From contig CAZWDU010000009.1 of the NCBI GenBank assembly GCA_964632845.1, positions 22,098 through 86,097 of the forward strand: DNA of 64,000 nucleotides, given 5' to 3'. The notes beneath the pieces were generated by a model. That model saw only the letters and a list, made by a program, of their open reading frames with translations. It had not been told where the DNA came from and did not search any database. This document shows, in pieces, positions 1 to 7,618 of this stretch (the first letter of the stretch is position 1; each line of letters begins with the position of its first letter). The DNA is from JAOZHU01 sp964632845 (GTDB taxonomy: Archaea; Thermoproteota; Bathyarchaeia; Bathyarchaeales; Bathycorpusculaceae). Position numbers and translations under genes: made by a program.

Positions 1-674
1 AACGTTGCCCCAGTCTCCGAAAGCGACCTCGCAAAAGACAGGATGAACGCAGCTATCAGCGAAGGCTTCAGTATCGGCGACGTAACCGTGCGAAAAGCCA
101 TAAACGGCACCGCGCCCAGCGTTCTCGAAGCCTGCTCATACTCACGTTTGTAATCAAGCAACGCGCCAACCAAAACGCGGACGACCACAGGGTACGAAAA
201 AGTGAAGTGAAGCAGCATGACCAGCAGCCAGCCAGTTGAGATCAGTGGACCGCCGAAAAGCGACGATAAGCCTTGTTGGTCATTCCAGAAAAGCAACAGC
301 GAGTAGCCGAGCGCGGCGGTAGGCACGATGAATGGAATGTCTGCTAACGTGTCCAGAACGTTTAGCCATTTGGATTTTCCGCGGGTGATGAGCCACGCCA
401 TGGGGATTCCAGCTACCACGTCTAACGCGGACACAAGCAACGCGATTATGAAGGAATTTGCCACTGCACTGAGCGCACGCCCCATGAGCTCTGGTTGGTC
501 TAGGACTTGTTCGATGGTGCCCCATTTTATCACGATGCCGAGTATCGGCGGCACCAAGATGAGCACAAAGAAAAGTGTCACTGCAGCCGCGTACATTGCA
601 TATTTTGCTGGTTTGTTGGATGATAACGCGTTAAGAGCGTCGGTGATTTTGCGCCGAAGCGGGCGGCTGCTCAT
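1..674 (-). CDS. ABC transporter permease (CysT/ModB-like), 3' end outside window
   Basis: Inner-membrane permease of an ABC importer, probably for an oxyanion such as molybdate/tungstate or sulfate. Reading leftwards from ATG at 674, the frame stays open for 224 codons to the window edge. It has hydrophobic segments (near residues 27-45, 72-90, 105-125, 140-160) and a permease EAA-type loop reading EQASRTLGAVPF, then FARSLSETGAT, which resembles the FAR-LGEFGAT of CysT/ModB proteins. Substrate cannot be decided because the ATPase and binding protein lie outside. The start codon overlaps the stop of a 29-codon ORF (ATGA). Family call is firm; substrate is inference. Confidence 0.8.
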   Translation of the reverse strand, partial: MSSRPLRRKITDALNALSSNKPAKYAMYAAAVTLFFVLILVPPILGIVIKWGTIEQVLDQPELMGRALSAVANSFIIALLVSALDVVAGIPMAWLITRGKSKWLNVLDTLADIPFIVPTAALGYSLLLFWNDQQGLSSLFGGPLISTGWLLVMLLHFTFSYPVVVRVLVGALLDYKREYEQASRTLGAVPFMAFRTVTSPILKPSLIAAFILSFARSLSETGAT

Positions 675-760
675 TCTGGTTCCGTCCAATGCCCTGTGAT
701 TGCTGTTGTATCTTCAGGTTTGCTTGAAGCGTTTATTGTTTCAGATGCCCTTGTTTTCAT
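671..760 (-). CDS. possible 29-aa upstream ORF overlapping the permease start
   Basis: A short frame begins with MKTRASETINASS and ends in TGA that shares four bases (ATGA) with the permease start, the geometry of translational coupling. No strong ribosome binding site precedes it. A TATA-like sequence (AAATATTTATGAG on the minus strand, about 810-822) lies 50-60 bases upstream. It may be a leader peptide, the tail of a decayed gene, or chance. Confidence 0.25.
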   Translation of the reverse strand: MKTRASETINASSKPEDTTAITGHWTEPE

Positions 761-964
761 TAAGTCATACCGCGTTTTTGTTGAATCCTTTTCAGACTTT
801 TATGTATAGCTCATAAATATTTTTCGTACTCCTATATGTTTAACTGCTTGAAGAACCGCGATGCTATAGACTATTTAGAATGCTGTCGCCACGTTTTGTG
901 ACAGGCTGTGGCGGCGGGCAACTTCTGCAAAAAAAGAATGGGTGGTGAACTGTTTGCTGTATTC

Positions 965-1402
965 TTATTGGAAGTTCAGTTCAAAGCTTATCGGAACGTT
1001 TTCGCCCCACGACTGTCTAAGCGGACAAATCTTCTGAGCAATATGGTACACTGACATAGCCTTCTTCCTTTCATGCTCGTCGTCTTTTTCCAGTTTGATG
1101 TTCATTGTGAAGTGGATGTGCGTGAAAATCAGTTTCTCCAGCCCTTCAACATTCATTGTCACGGCTGCTTTTGTCTCCAGCTTCTTAAGCCCCAGCGTAG
1201 AGTTCCGTGCAATTAGCAGAAACAGCGTGTTCATGCAGGAAGCTAGCGAAGCCGCGAAAATTTCTTCAGGCACGCAGTAACCTTCTTTTCCGCCAAAGGC
1301 AGGAGGCGGACTCACCGTGGCAATTTGCTTGCCTTTAACCGTTACATCGCATTCGGTTCCGCTTTTCCAACTGGCAACGCCTTCAAAAAGCATTTCAGGC
1401 AT
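965..1402 (-). CDS. OsmC family protein
   Basis: OsmC/YhfA-type thiol-dependent peroxidase fold, which in characterised members reduces organic hydroperoxides; it acts in the cytoplasm. Two cysteines in the positions expected for the redox pair are visible, one in SLASCMNTLF (residue 56) and one in KICPLRQSW (residue 126). At 145 residues it has the usual family length. I start at the second ATG because GAGAGG lies 6-8 bases before it; an in-frame ATG five codons upstream has no such site. It is last in a minus-strand run behind the RNase HI-like gene. Confidence 0.85.
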   Translation of the reverse strand: MPEMLFEGVASWKSGTECDVTVKGKQIATVSPPPAFGGKEGYCVPEEIFAASLASCMNTLFLLIARNSTLGLKKLETKAAVTMNVEGLEKLIFTHIHFTMNIKLEKDDEHERKKAMSVYHIAQKICPLRQSWGENVPISFELNFQ

Positions 1403-1475
1403 AAAAATTCCTCTCATTATGTAGTGGTGGAACGGAAATTTAACGGTTATGCGCAGGCAACCCGCACCAAGCGTG

Positions 1476-1886
1476 TCATACGCTATTGCGTTTTACGCTG
1501 TCTAATGCTGCATTGACTAGTCCATCTACTTTCTGGATGTTGCTGGTGGTTCGAGGCACGCTTACGAAAACGGCTTTTTTGAACTGTTTCCGTAGCTCGT
1601 AGGCTTTGCTCCACAGTTTCCTTAATTCGATGTTTTTCACGGCGTATTCGCCACGGAGCTGCTTGACTACCAGTTCGCTGTCAAGATGGCACGTTACTTC
1701 CTCAGCGCCAAGCGACAGTGCAGTTTCCAGCGCCAGCATCAGCGCTTCATATTCAGCTTGGTTATTAGTGCGTAAGCCGATGTATCTTGATTTTGTTGTT
1801 AATACTTTACCGTTTTCCGTTGTGATCAAGCAGGCTATGGCGGCTGGTCCTGGGTTGCCTCTGGCGCCTCCATCTGAAAACGTCAT
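1476..1886 (-). CDS. RNase HI-like protein (RVT_3 family)
   Basis: Predicted endoribonuclease that cuts RNA in RNA/DNA hybrids. Carboxylates match the RNase HI fold: Asp in FSDGGARGNPGPA at the N-terminus, Glu in NQAEYEALMLALE, Asp in CHLDSELVVKQL, and a last Asp in KVDGLVNAALD. At 136 aa it is the compact archaeal form without an N-terminal hybrid-binding domain. The frame is open upstream of the ATG and would extend beta-strand 1, but contains no standard start codon. An RNase HII lies at 60.5-61.1 kb, so the organism has both enzyme types. Confidence 0.85.
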   Translation of the reverse strand: MTFSDGGARGNPGPAAIACLITTENGKVLTTKSRYIGLRTNNQAEYEALMLALETALSLGAEEVTCHLDSELVVKQLRGEYAVKNIELRKLWSKAYELRKQFKKAVFVSVPRTTSNIQKVDGLVNAALDSVKRNSV

Positions 1887-1952
1887 TACTCGTTTGTGCG
1901 TGTTTGTTCCCTCACATTGTTTTATTATAAGCTGATGCAGGTGAAAAACTGT

Positions 1953-2171
1953 TTACTTTTGGTTGTTCCACGTGTTCTTTAACATCGCAACAAAGCCTGT
2001 TTCGTCTTCTACAATGCGCTGTTTGACTTGTCGCCATGTTGCGGGGCAATTTTTGTATTCTACGCCGACGATGCCGTGGATTGTTTTGTCGATTTGCTGC
2101 CTGTTTTGAGGCGTAACCGTTATGTTGGCCTTTTGGAAAACCTCTTTGAGGTGTCTAAAGTAACAAGTCAT
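1953..2171 (-). CDS. small conserved-looking hypothetical protein
   Basis: A 72-aa soluble protein starting MTCYFRHLKEVFQKANI, preceded by a good site (AGGAG, 6 bases before ATG). It reads as a compact helical domain with a conserved-looking core (HGIVGVEYKNCPATWRQVKQ) and no membrane segment. I believe similar small archaeal proteins exist, but I cannot name a function. It lies between apgM and the RNase HI-like gene on the same strand, with gaps of about 70-100 bases. Confidence 0.7.
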   Translation of the reverse strand: MTCYFRHLKEVFQKANITVTPQNRQQIDKTIHGIVGVEYKNCPATWRQVKQRIVEDETGFVAMLKNTWNNQK

Positions 2172-2268
2172 AGAGAACTCCTAGGGCATAACTCTACGGG
2201 TGTACATGTAAACTTTGTGTCTCAAGCCGTCGGCAAGATGTGGTTGCCGTTGAGCTGGTAAATGGCGG

Positions 2269-3546
2269 CTATTTCTTTAGCAGAGTCATGAGTTGTGGCA
2301 TCAATTCGTAACCGTGGTCTAATACGCCTAAGCTGCCTTTTGCACACTCGCGTTCAGAGAATTTAGCGAGGCTGCCGTCTGCTGTGTTGCCGCCTGATAT
2401 AAGCACTGGTACTGGCGTGTCGCTGTGAACTTTTAAGTCGCAGGGCGTTGCGTGGTCAGCGGTGATGCAGATAACGCAGTCTTTTAACGATATTTCCTTC
2501 AGCAAATCCCCAAAAAAGTACTCGTCAATGGCGGCGATCACGGCGGTTTTGCGCCGGTAGTTGCCGTCGTGACCTGGCTCATCTGGACCTTTAAGGTGAA
2601 TGTAGAAGCAATCGTAACTTGGTAGTTCATCCAGTAGCTGTTTCACTCTCACTTCGCAGTCTTCTTTAAGGTTGTCTGATGGCGGCGGCAAGAGCGAAGC
2701 GTGCATGCCTGCAAGTTCAGCTATGCCTTTTTCAGCCATCATGTCCGCAAGTGCGGCGAAGTTAACGTTGTATCTTTTGTTGATGTTGAAGAATTTCGGT
2801 AAAAGGTGCCCTGCGTCTCGTGTGAGCACCACGTTTGCCTTAAGCTTGCCTTCTGCCGCACGTTTCCTGTTCACTTCATGATTTTCCCATAGCTTATGGG
2901 TTTTTTCAATAAACTCGTTGACAAGTGCGGCGGCGTTCTTCGCTTCCTCCGTGGCATCAGTGGGCACACTTCTTTTAAGAACCATTTCAACGTTGGGCGT
3001 GGCTACGCCGATGCCGTTAATAACAGCGTACGCAGGGTCGCTATTCGTTATGTTGCTGGAAAGGCAATGTTTATCGCCCTTGAAGACAAGGACAGCACGG
3101 TGTCCTAAAGTGTTTTTGAATTCGAAACTGGCTGAGCAAGATTCAAGCTTCACTTCGCTGTTAGCCGCCTCAGTTAGCTCAGTTGCCTCTTCAGTGGTGA
3201 GGCTTCTGCGGACGCGCCTGTCAATTATCGCGTTTCCTTGACCTAACGTTGCAAAGTTGCATCGTAACGCTAAATCACCGTCTTTCAAGGCGATTCCAGC
3301 GCCCGCAGCTTCAATGATGCCTCTGCCTGTACTATACTCAAAAGGATTGTAGCCTAACAGCGAAATTACCGCAGCATCACTTTCAGGTGCAACGCCTTTC
3401 TGCACAGAATACATTAAGCCTGCCTTGCTGTTTTTGGCAAGAAAATCCATGTTCGGTGTTTCAGCGGCTTCCAAGGGCGTTTTGTTCCCTAACTCATTGA
3501 TTGGCAAATCGCCCATACCATCTATAACGACGTAGAGCAGCTTCAA
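2269..3546 (-). CDS. apgM: 2,3-bisphosphoglycerate-independent phosphoglycerate mutase, archaeal type
   Basis: Interconverts 3- and 2-phosphoglycerate in glycolysis/gluconeogenesis. It shows the metalloenzyme N-terminus (YVVIDGMGDLPI, metal Asp at residue 9), the likely catalytic Ser in VAPESDAAVISLLGYNP (residue 56), and a C-terminal metal-binding stretch (CITADHATPCDLKVHSD). Its 425 aa match the family. The start codon is TTG. With PfkA at 10-11 kb this gives two sugar-phosphate steps in the window. Confidence 0.92.
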   Translation of the reverse strand: MKLLYVVIDGMGDLPINELGNKTPLEAAETPNMDFLAKNSKAGLMYSVQKGVAPESDAAVISLLGYNPFEYSTGRGIIEAAGAGIALKDGDLALRCNFATLGQGNAIIDRRVRRSLTTEEATELTEAANSEVKLESCSASFEFKNTLGHRAVLVFKGDKHCLSSNITNSDPAYAVINGIGVATPNVEMVLKRSVPTDATEEAKNAAALVNEFIEKTHKLWENHEVNRKRAAEGKLKANVVLTRDAGHLLPKFFNINKRYNVNFAALADMMAEKGIAELAGMHASLLPPPSDNLKEDCEVRVKQLLDELPSYDCFYIHLKGPDEPGHDGNYRRKTAVIAAIDEYFFGDLLKEISLKDCVICITADHATPCDLKVHSDTPVPVLISGGNTADGSLAKFSERECAKGSLGVLDHGYELMPQLMTLLKK

Positions 3547-3622
3547 TGCAGGAGATTTCCCCCAGTTAAGCTGAGCAGAGTATTCTGCACTGTTGCTTTA
3601 TTTCTTTTTTGTGTCCTAAACC

Positions 3623-4567
3623 CTATTTTCTCATGGACAACGCTGCTCTAATTTCAGCCTGCGTCGCCTGAGGTGTTCCAGTGGTGTTCACAAGGTAAAC
3701 ATCCGTTTGCTTGAAATATCTTCGGAAAAAATTCTTCCTAAGCTCCATCTTCCTACTGTCTTTCACCAGTTGATGCGGATTGCAAAAGTCATGCGCCACC
3801 AAGTAGTCCAGAGCCTCATCCGTGCTTAGATTCGCTACTACGGTTGGGTCTTGAGGCTCCCTCTTCAACAGGATTATTTTCCTCATGGTTGTGTTTGGGA
3901 TGACACCGCCGCTTCCCACAATCCACCGTACATTCACCACCGCTCTGCCCTTCTGGTCAAACCGCGCTTTATCCACCAGTCGTTCGTACTCGTTCCAGAT
4001 TTTGCCTATGTCAGCTTGAATGTAGCAGTTTTTTTCCGAGCCGAATGCTAACGGTTCGCGGTTGGAAAGCCTCACGAAATACCAGTCATCCGAAATTAAC
4101 CGTGCATTTTCCATGCGTAAAAGTCCCCATGAATGCGTTGTTTTGCCTGTTCCCGACGGCGCAATTATGGACGTGCCTACGCCGCCTATGTCTATGGCAG
4201 CGCCATGTACTGAGTAAATCCTGTGCTCATCTTCCAAAACATCGCTTGCTACTGCTAACGCTATGCTCTTTATCCACCCGTAGTAATCCACGTTAATCAG
4301 GAAAGCAGTTTTTGTGTAGGGGTCATATTTGATGCTCATTGCTTGGCCTGCTTCTTCCAGCACGATTAATCTGCCGTGAGACCTGACGCTTTCACTCATC
4401 ATGTAAAAGTTGTCTTCCCACTCGTTCTTCACGTACTCTACTTCAGTCAGCAGTTTCACGCAGCAACCGTATATTTCCGCTTTGTTTGTGTAGAGAAAAC
4501 GATTCTCATACCGCTGATAAAGGCGGTCTTTCTCTTCAGATGTTATAAGCTGTACAGAATAACTCAT
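3623..4567 (-). CDS. HPr kinase/phosphorylase-like P-loop protein
   Basis: A 314-aa protein with a HprK/PEP-carboxykinase-like ATPase core. The P-loop APSGTGKTTHSW is at residues 136-147, preceded by SVHGAAID and followed by an acidic strand LISDDWYFV. The C-terminal 100 residues are basic and helical. I start at the ATG with GGAGG ten bases upstream; an in-frame ATG 18 codons earlier lacks a site. Archaea of this type normally lack the PTS, so HPr is an unlikely substrate. The true target is unknown. Confidence 0.7.
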   Translation of the reverse strand: MSYSVQLITSEEKDRLYQRYENRFLYTNKAEIYGCCVKLLTEVEYVKNEWEDNFYMMSESVRSHGRLIVLEEAGQAMSIKYDPYTKTAFLINVDYYGWIKSIALAVASDVLEDEHRIYSVHGAAIDIGGVGTSIIAPSGTGKTTHSWGLLRMENARLISDDWYFVRLSNREPLAFGSEKNCYIQADIGKIWNEYERLVDKARFDQKGRAVVNVRWIVGSGGVIPNTTMRKIILLKREPQDPTVVANLSTDEALDYLVAHDFCNPHQLVKDSRKMELRKNFFRRYFKQTDVYLVNTTGTPQATQAEIRAALSMRK

Positions 4568-4699
4568 AGGTAAAGCTCCTCCAAGAAGACTATGTGATAA
4601 TTTAGGAATGAGCGTTAACAAAAGATAAGGCTTTCGAGAAACCTACTGTTTACCGTTTTCATGCGCGTATTAAATAGTATTAGACGCCGTGTTGTCTGT

Positions 4700-6151
4700 T
4701 TATAAACTTTTGAGGAAGCCTGACGTTACGTCCTTGATGGACTGAATTAATGGATGCTTCGTTTTCACCGGCGCCTCCAGTTTCTGCAAACGGCTGACTC
4801 TGAAGTAAATGGGCGGATGAGCATCTAACCCCACCCACTCCTGCACGCGGAAAGATGGTCGCCTTTCATAAAGAAGCCTTTGAAAACCAATTTTTTCAAG
4901 AGCTCCAGCTAAAACTTCTGGCTGTCCCACCTTAATGGCGGAAACAAGGTCAGCTCGCGCTTCAAAGAATTTGGCAATGAAGAATATGCCTGTCATGACA
5001 GCCCAGAAGTAAACAAAGAACAAGAAAGACGAGAAAATAAACGGAAACAGCGGTAATAACACGTAGAACCTGAAGAGAAACTCTGCAGCAGTTAATCCGT
5101 AAAGAATCAGCGGGTCACGCCCTTTAAGATGACCAAATTCATGTCCCAAAACGCTGACGAGTTCATCTTCTTCAAGCTGAACAAGAATACCTGTTGTCAC
5201 CAGAACTATGCCACGGCTAGGGCTGGGACCAGAAGCCGCAGCATTCGGAACCATAGTGTTAGACACCACAATTTTCGGCGTGTGAAAACCAAATTTATCT
5301 GCTACTTTCTTCACAAGCGCGTACACGTTCACTTTCTTAGCTGACAAATTCTCCGGTTGACAAACAATTCCGTGTTTTGCGAAGACTTTTTGTGCAGCTT
5401 CGCAGTCAATTTCGCCGCGCTTAGTTAGTATCTCATTGTAAATTTCCTTCTTTATCGCTACTAACTGTTCTGCAGTGTACGCTTGTTTAAAATCGCCGTG
5501 TGCGTCCATCGGTAGACGATACTCCAGAAAATGTATAGTTGGGTTGCTTTCAGTGATGCGCCAATCTGCAGTTCGTGCAATGAACTTGCTGGAGTAAATT
5601 ACGAATATGAACTGCACTAGTATAAGGGCTAGTGGCACAATCCAGAACGCATTTGGATATATCACATCTATGATCATGAAAAGTGCCATGCCCAAAACTA
5701 TGAAAACCACGAAGAAGAGAATTTGAGTTTCAAGAAACAAGCGGTTGAAGGACTTCTCCTGTTTCTTAACAGTTTCAGGAACTATCTCTTCACCTTCCCG
5801 CCAAGCAAAATAAAGCGTCGTTTTCCTCGCGTTCTCCTCAAAAATCTGCACTGCGATGACAACGTCCTGTTTTGCCTCCTCTACCATTGCACTGGGCACT
5901 GATTCAGCAATTGGCATCAAAGTCATTTCTATCGGTGTAACGCCTTTGATTTTGACTTGAAGAAGCGGTTTTCCCTCTATGTCCAGTGTCACGTATGAAA
6001 GGAAAGTGCCGTTTTCTGCTGTTTCTCTGGTCAAGTCCGCGAAACGTTGCCTCTGCGGAAGCAAGTACTGCTTGTAAATGAAATCCAGTAGTTTCTCCAT
6101 GTAGCTGGCGGGAACTTCAGTGGCAATCTTGTAAAAAACTGGTTCCGTCAT
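4700..6151 (-). CDS. membrane M48 family metalloprotease (HtpX-like)
   Basis: Zinc endopeptidase anchored in the membrane, likely for quality control of membrane proteins. HEFGH sits at residues 337-341 and the third ligand Glu at 398 (FEARADLVSA). Two strongly hydrophobic stretches occupy about 143-187 and two more about 357-394. The first 130 residues are a soluble alpha/beta region not found in short HtpX proteins, and residues 260-330 hold the usual proteolytic-domain lead-in (NTMVPNAAASGP). The start ATG is followed by MTEPVFYKIA. Function in detail is inferred from family. Confidence 0.88.
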   Translation of the reverse strand: MTEPVFYKIATEVPASYMEKLLDFIYKQYLLPQRQRFADLTRETAENGTFLSYVTLDIEGKPLLQVKIKGVTPIEMTLMPIAESVPSAMVEEAKQDVVIAVQIFEENARKTTLYFAWREGEEIVPETVKKQEKSFNRLFLETQILFFVVFIVLGMALFMIIDVIYPNAFWIVPLALILVQFIFVIYSSKFIARTADWRITESNPTIHFLEYRLPMDAHGDFKQAYTAEQLVAIKKEIYNEILTKRGEIDCEAAQKVFAKHGIVCQPENLSAKKVNVYALVKKVADKFGFHTPKIVVSNTMVPNAAASGPSPSRGIVLVTTGILVQLEEDELVSVLGHEFGHLKGRDPLILYGLTAAEFLFRFYVLLPLFPFIFSSFLFFVYFWAVMTGIFFIAKFFEARADLVSAIKVGQPEVLAGALEKIGFQRLLYERRPSFRVQEWVGLDAHPPIYFRVSRLQKLEAPVKTKHPLIQSIKDVTSGFLKSL

Positions 6152-6253
6152 TCGCTCTCAAATCTTGCAGGCGTTAACTGCAATTCATGAACTAAAATCC
6201 TTTTTATAACTGTATTGGGCAACCGCGTTTTTTCCAAGCAACACCGCAAAGAA

Positions 6254-6262
6254 GCTATAAAT
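6254..6262 (+). promoter_or_regulatory. TATA-like box of the GT4 gene
   Basis: GCTATAAATT lies about 45 bases before the GTG start of the glycosyltransferase, in the gap between divergent genes. Confidence 0.4.
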
Positions 6263-6300
6263 TACACTTTTGGTATCTGTTATAGTTGTAAGTCTTTAGG

Positions 6301-7551
6301 GTGACGAATTTGAGAATTGGGTTTTTTGTTTGGGAATATCCGCCTAAACTTGTGGGCGGCTTAGGCACGTACGCCGAGTACATAACACACGAGTTTGTTG
6401 ACATAGGGCACGACGTTTCAGTTTTCACGCTTAACTCAGGCAATTTGAAAACCCGCGAAATTCTGCAGGGCGTAGAAGTGCATCGTCCCCTCATCGCGGA
6501 CGCTGGAAACGTTTTTCCCATGTTCGTGGTTGACGACCTGAAAAAATGGGGCACCAACATCAAGCTTTTCAATGACATTTTCATTTACAACATTCTAAGC
6601 GCAACAAAGTTCCTCAACGGTCTCATAAAGAAAGAAAACTACAATTTTGACGTAGTCTGCGTGCACGACTGGCTAAGCAGCATTGCAGGACTCGTAATCA
6701 AAAACGAATCCACGATTCCAGTGGTTTTTCACACGCACAGCACCGAATGGGGAAGAGCTGGCGGGCAAGGCTCAGAAGTGGTGTCGCACTTAGAATGGGC
6801 TATGGCGAATAAGGCCGACAAAATAATAACCGTTAGCTACGCCATGGAACAGGATTTGGCAAAGCATGGTTGGCCTCTATCAAAAATCAGCGCAGTTTGG
6901 AACGGCGTAGACGCTGAACGCTACGACCAACGCAAATGCAAAAAAGAAGACATAGCTGAAATCAGGGAAAAATACGGCGTCCCTGACGACTGGAACATGA
7001 TTCTTTTCATAGGCAGGCTCACGTGGGTAAAAGGCGTGAGAAACCTATTGCAAGCGATGCCCAGCGTCCTGAGAGAATATCCTAACACTAAACTTGTGAT
7101 TTTAGGCATGGGCGAACAGCAAAACGACATCGTGGAAGCAGCAGCCAGATTCGGCATCGAAGATAAAATCGTCTACCGCTTTGACTTTGTCCCTGAAAAC
7201 GAAAGAATCCTTCATTACGCTGCCTCAGACATGTGTGTTTTTCCCTCGGTTTACGAGCCCTTCGGCATAGTCAGCTTAGAAGCAATGTCCATGGAGAAGC
7301 CCGTAGTCGTAGGCGCACGCGGCGTAGTAGGATTCAGAGAGCAAGTCCTGAGTTCTGGTCCTGAACAGAACGGCGTACATGTCAACGGTGAAGACCCTGC
7401 AGATATAGCTTGGGGCATAAAAGAAGTACTTAAGAACCCTGAAAAAGCCCGAAACTGGGGCGAAAACGGACGCAAACGTGTGCTTGAGTACTTTACGTGG
7501 CGGAAAGTTGCTGAGGAAACAGCGAAAATTTACGAAGCTCTCATACCTTAA
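6301..7551 (+). CDS. GT4 family glycosyltransferase (glycogen synthase-like)
   Basis: GT-B fold retaining glycosyltransferase using a nucleotide-sugar donor. The N-terminal glycine-rich loop (EYPPKLVGGLGTYAEYI) resembles starch/glycogen synthases. The C-terminal donor site has FIGRLTWVKGV and the E-x7-E signature in YEPFGIVSLEAM. Archaeal relatives are annotated as glycogen synthases; a role in surface glycan synthesis is also possible. Start is GTG at 6301; TTG three codons later is an alternative. It is followed 67 bases downstream by the proton ATPase gene, with its own ribosome binding site. Confidence 0.85.
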   Translation: MTNLRIGFFVWEYPPKLVGGLGTYAEYITHEFVDIGHDVSVFTLNSGNLKTREILQGVEVHRPLIADAGNVFPMFVVDDLKKWGTNIKLFNDIFIYNILSATKFLNGLIKKENYNFDVVCVHDWLSSIAGLVIKNESTIPVVFHTHSTEWGRAGGQGSEVVSHLEWAMANKADKIITVSYAMEQDLAKHGWPLSKISAVWNGVDAERYDQRKCKKEDIAEIREKYGVPDDWNMILFIGRLTWVKGVRNLLQAMPSVLREYPNTKLVILGMGEQQNDIVEAAARFGIEDKIVYRFDFVPENERILHYAASDMCVFPSVYEPFGIVSLEAMSMEKPVVVGARGVVGFREQVLSSGPEQNGVHVNGEDPADIAWGIKEVLKNPEKARNWGENGRKRVLEYFTWRKVAEETAKIYEALIP

Positions 7552-7618
7552 AGTGAACCGTAAACTTTTTCCCATACATCCTCCTATAGCGCATTTCGGT
7601 AATTGAAGGAATATTATT

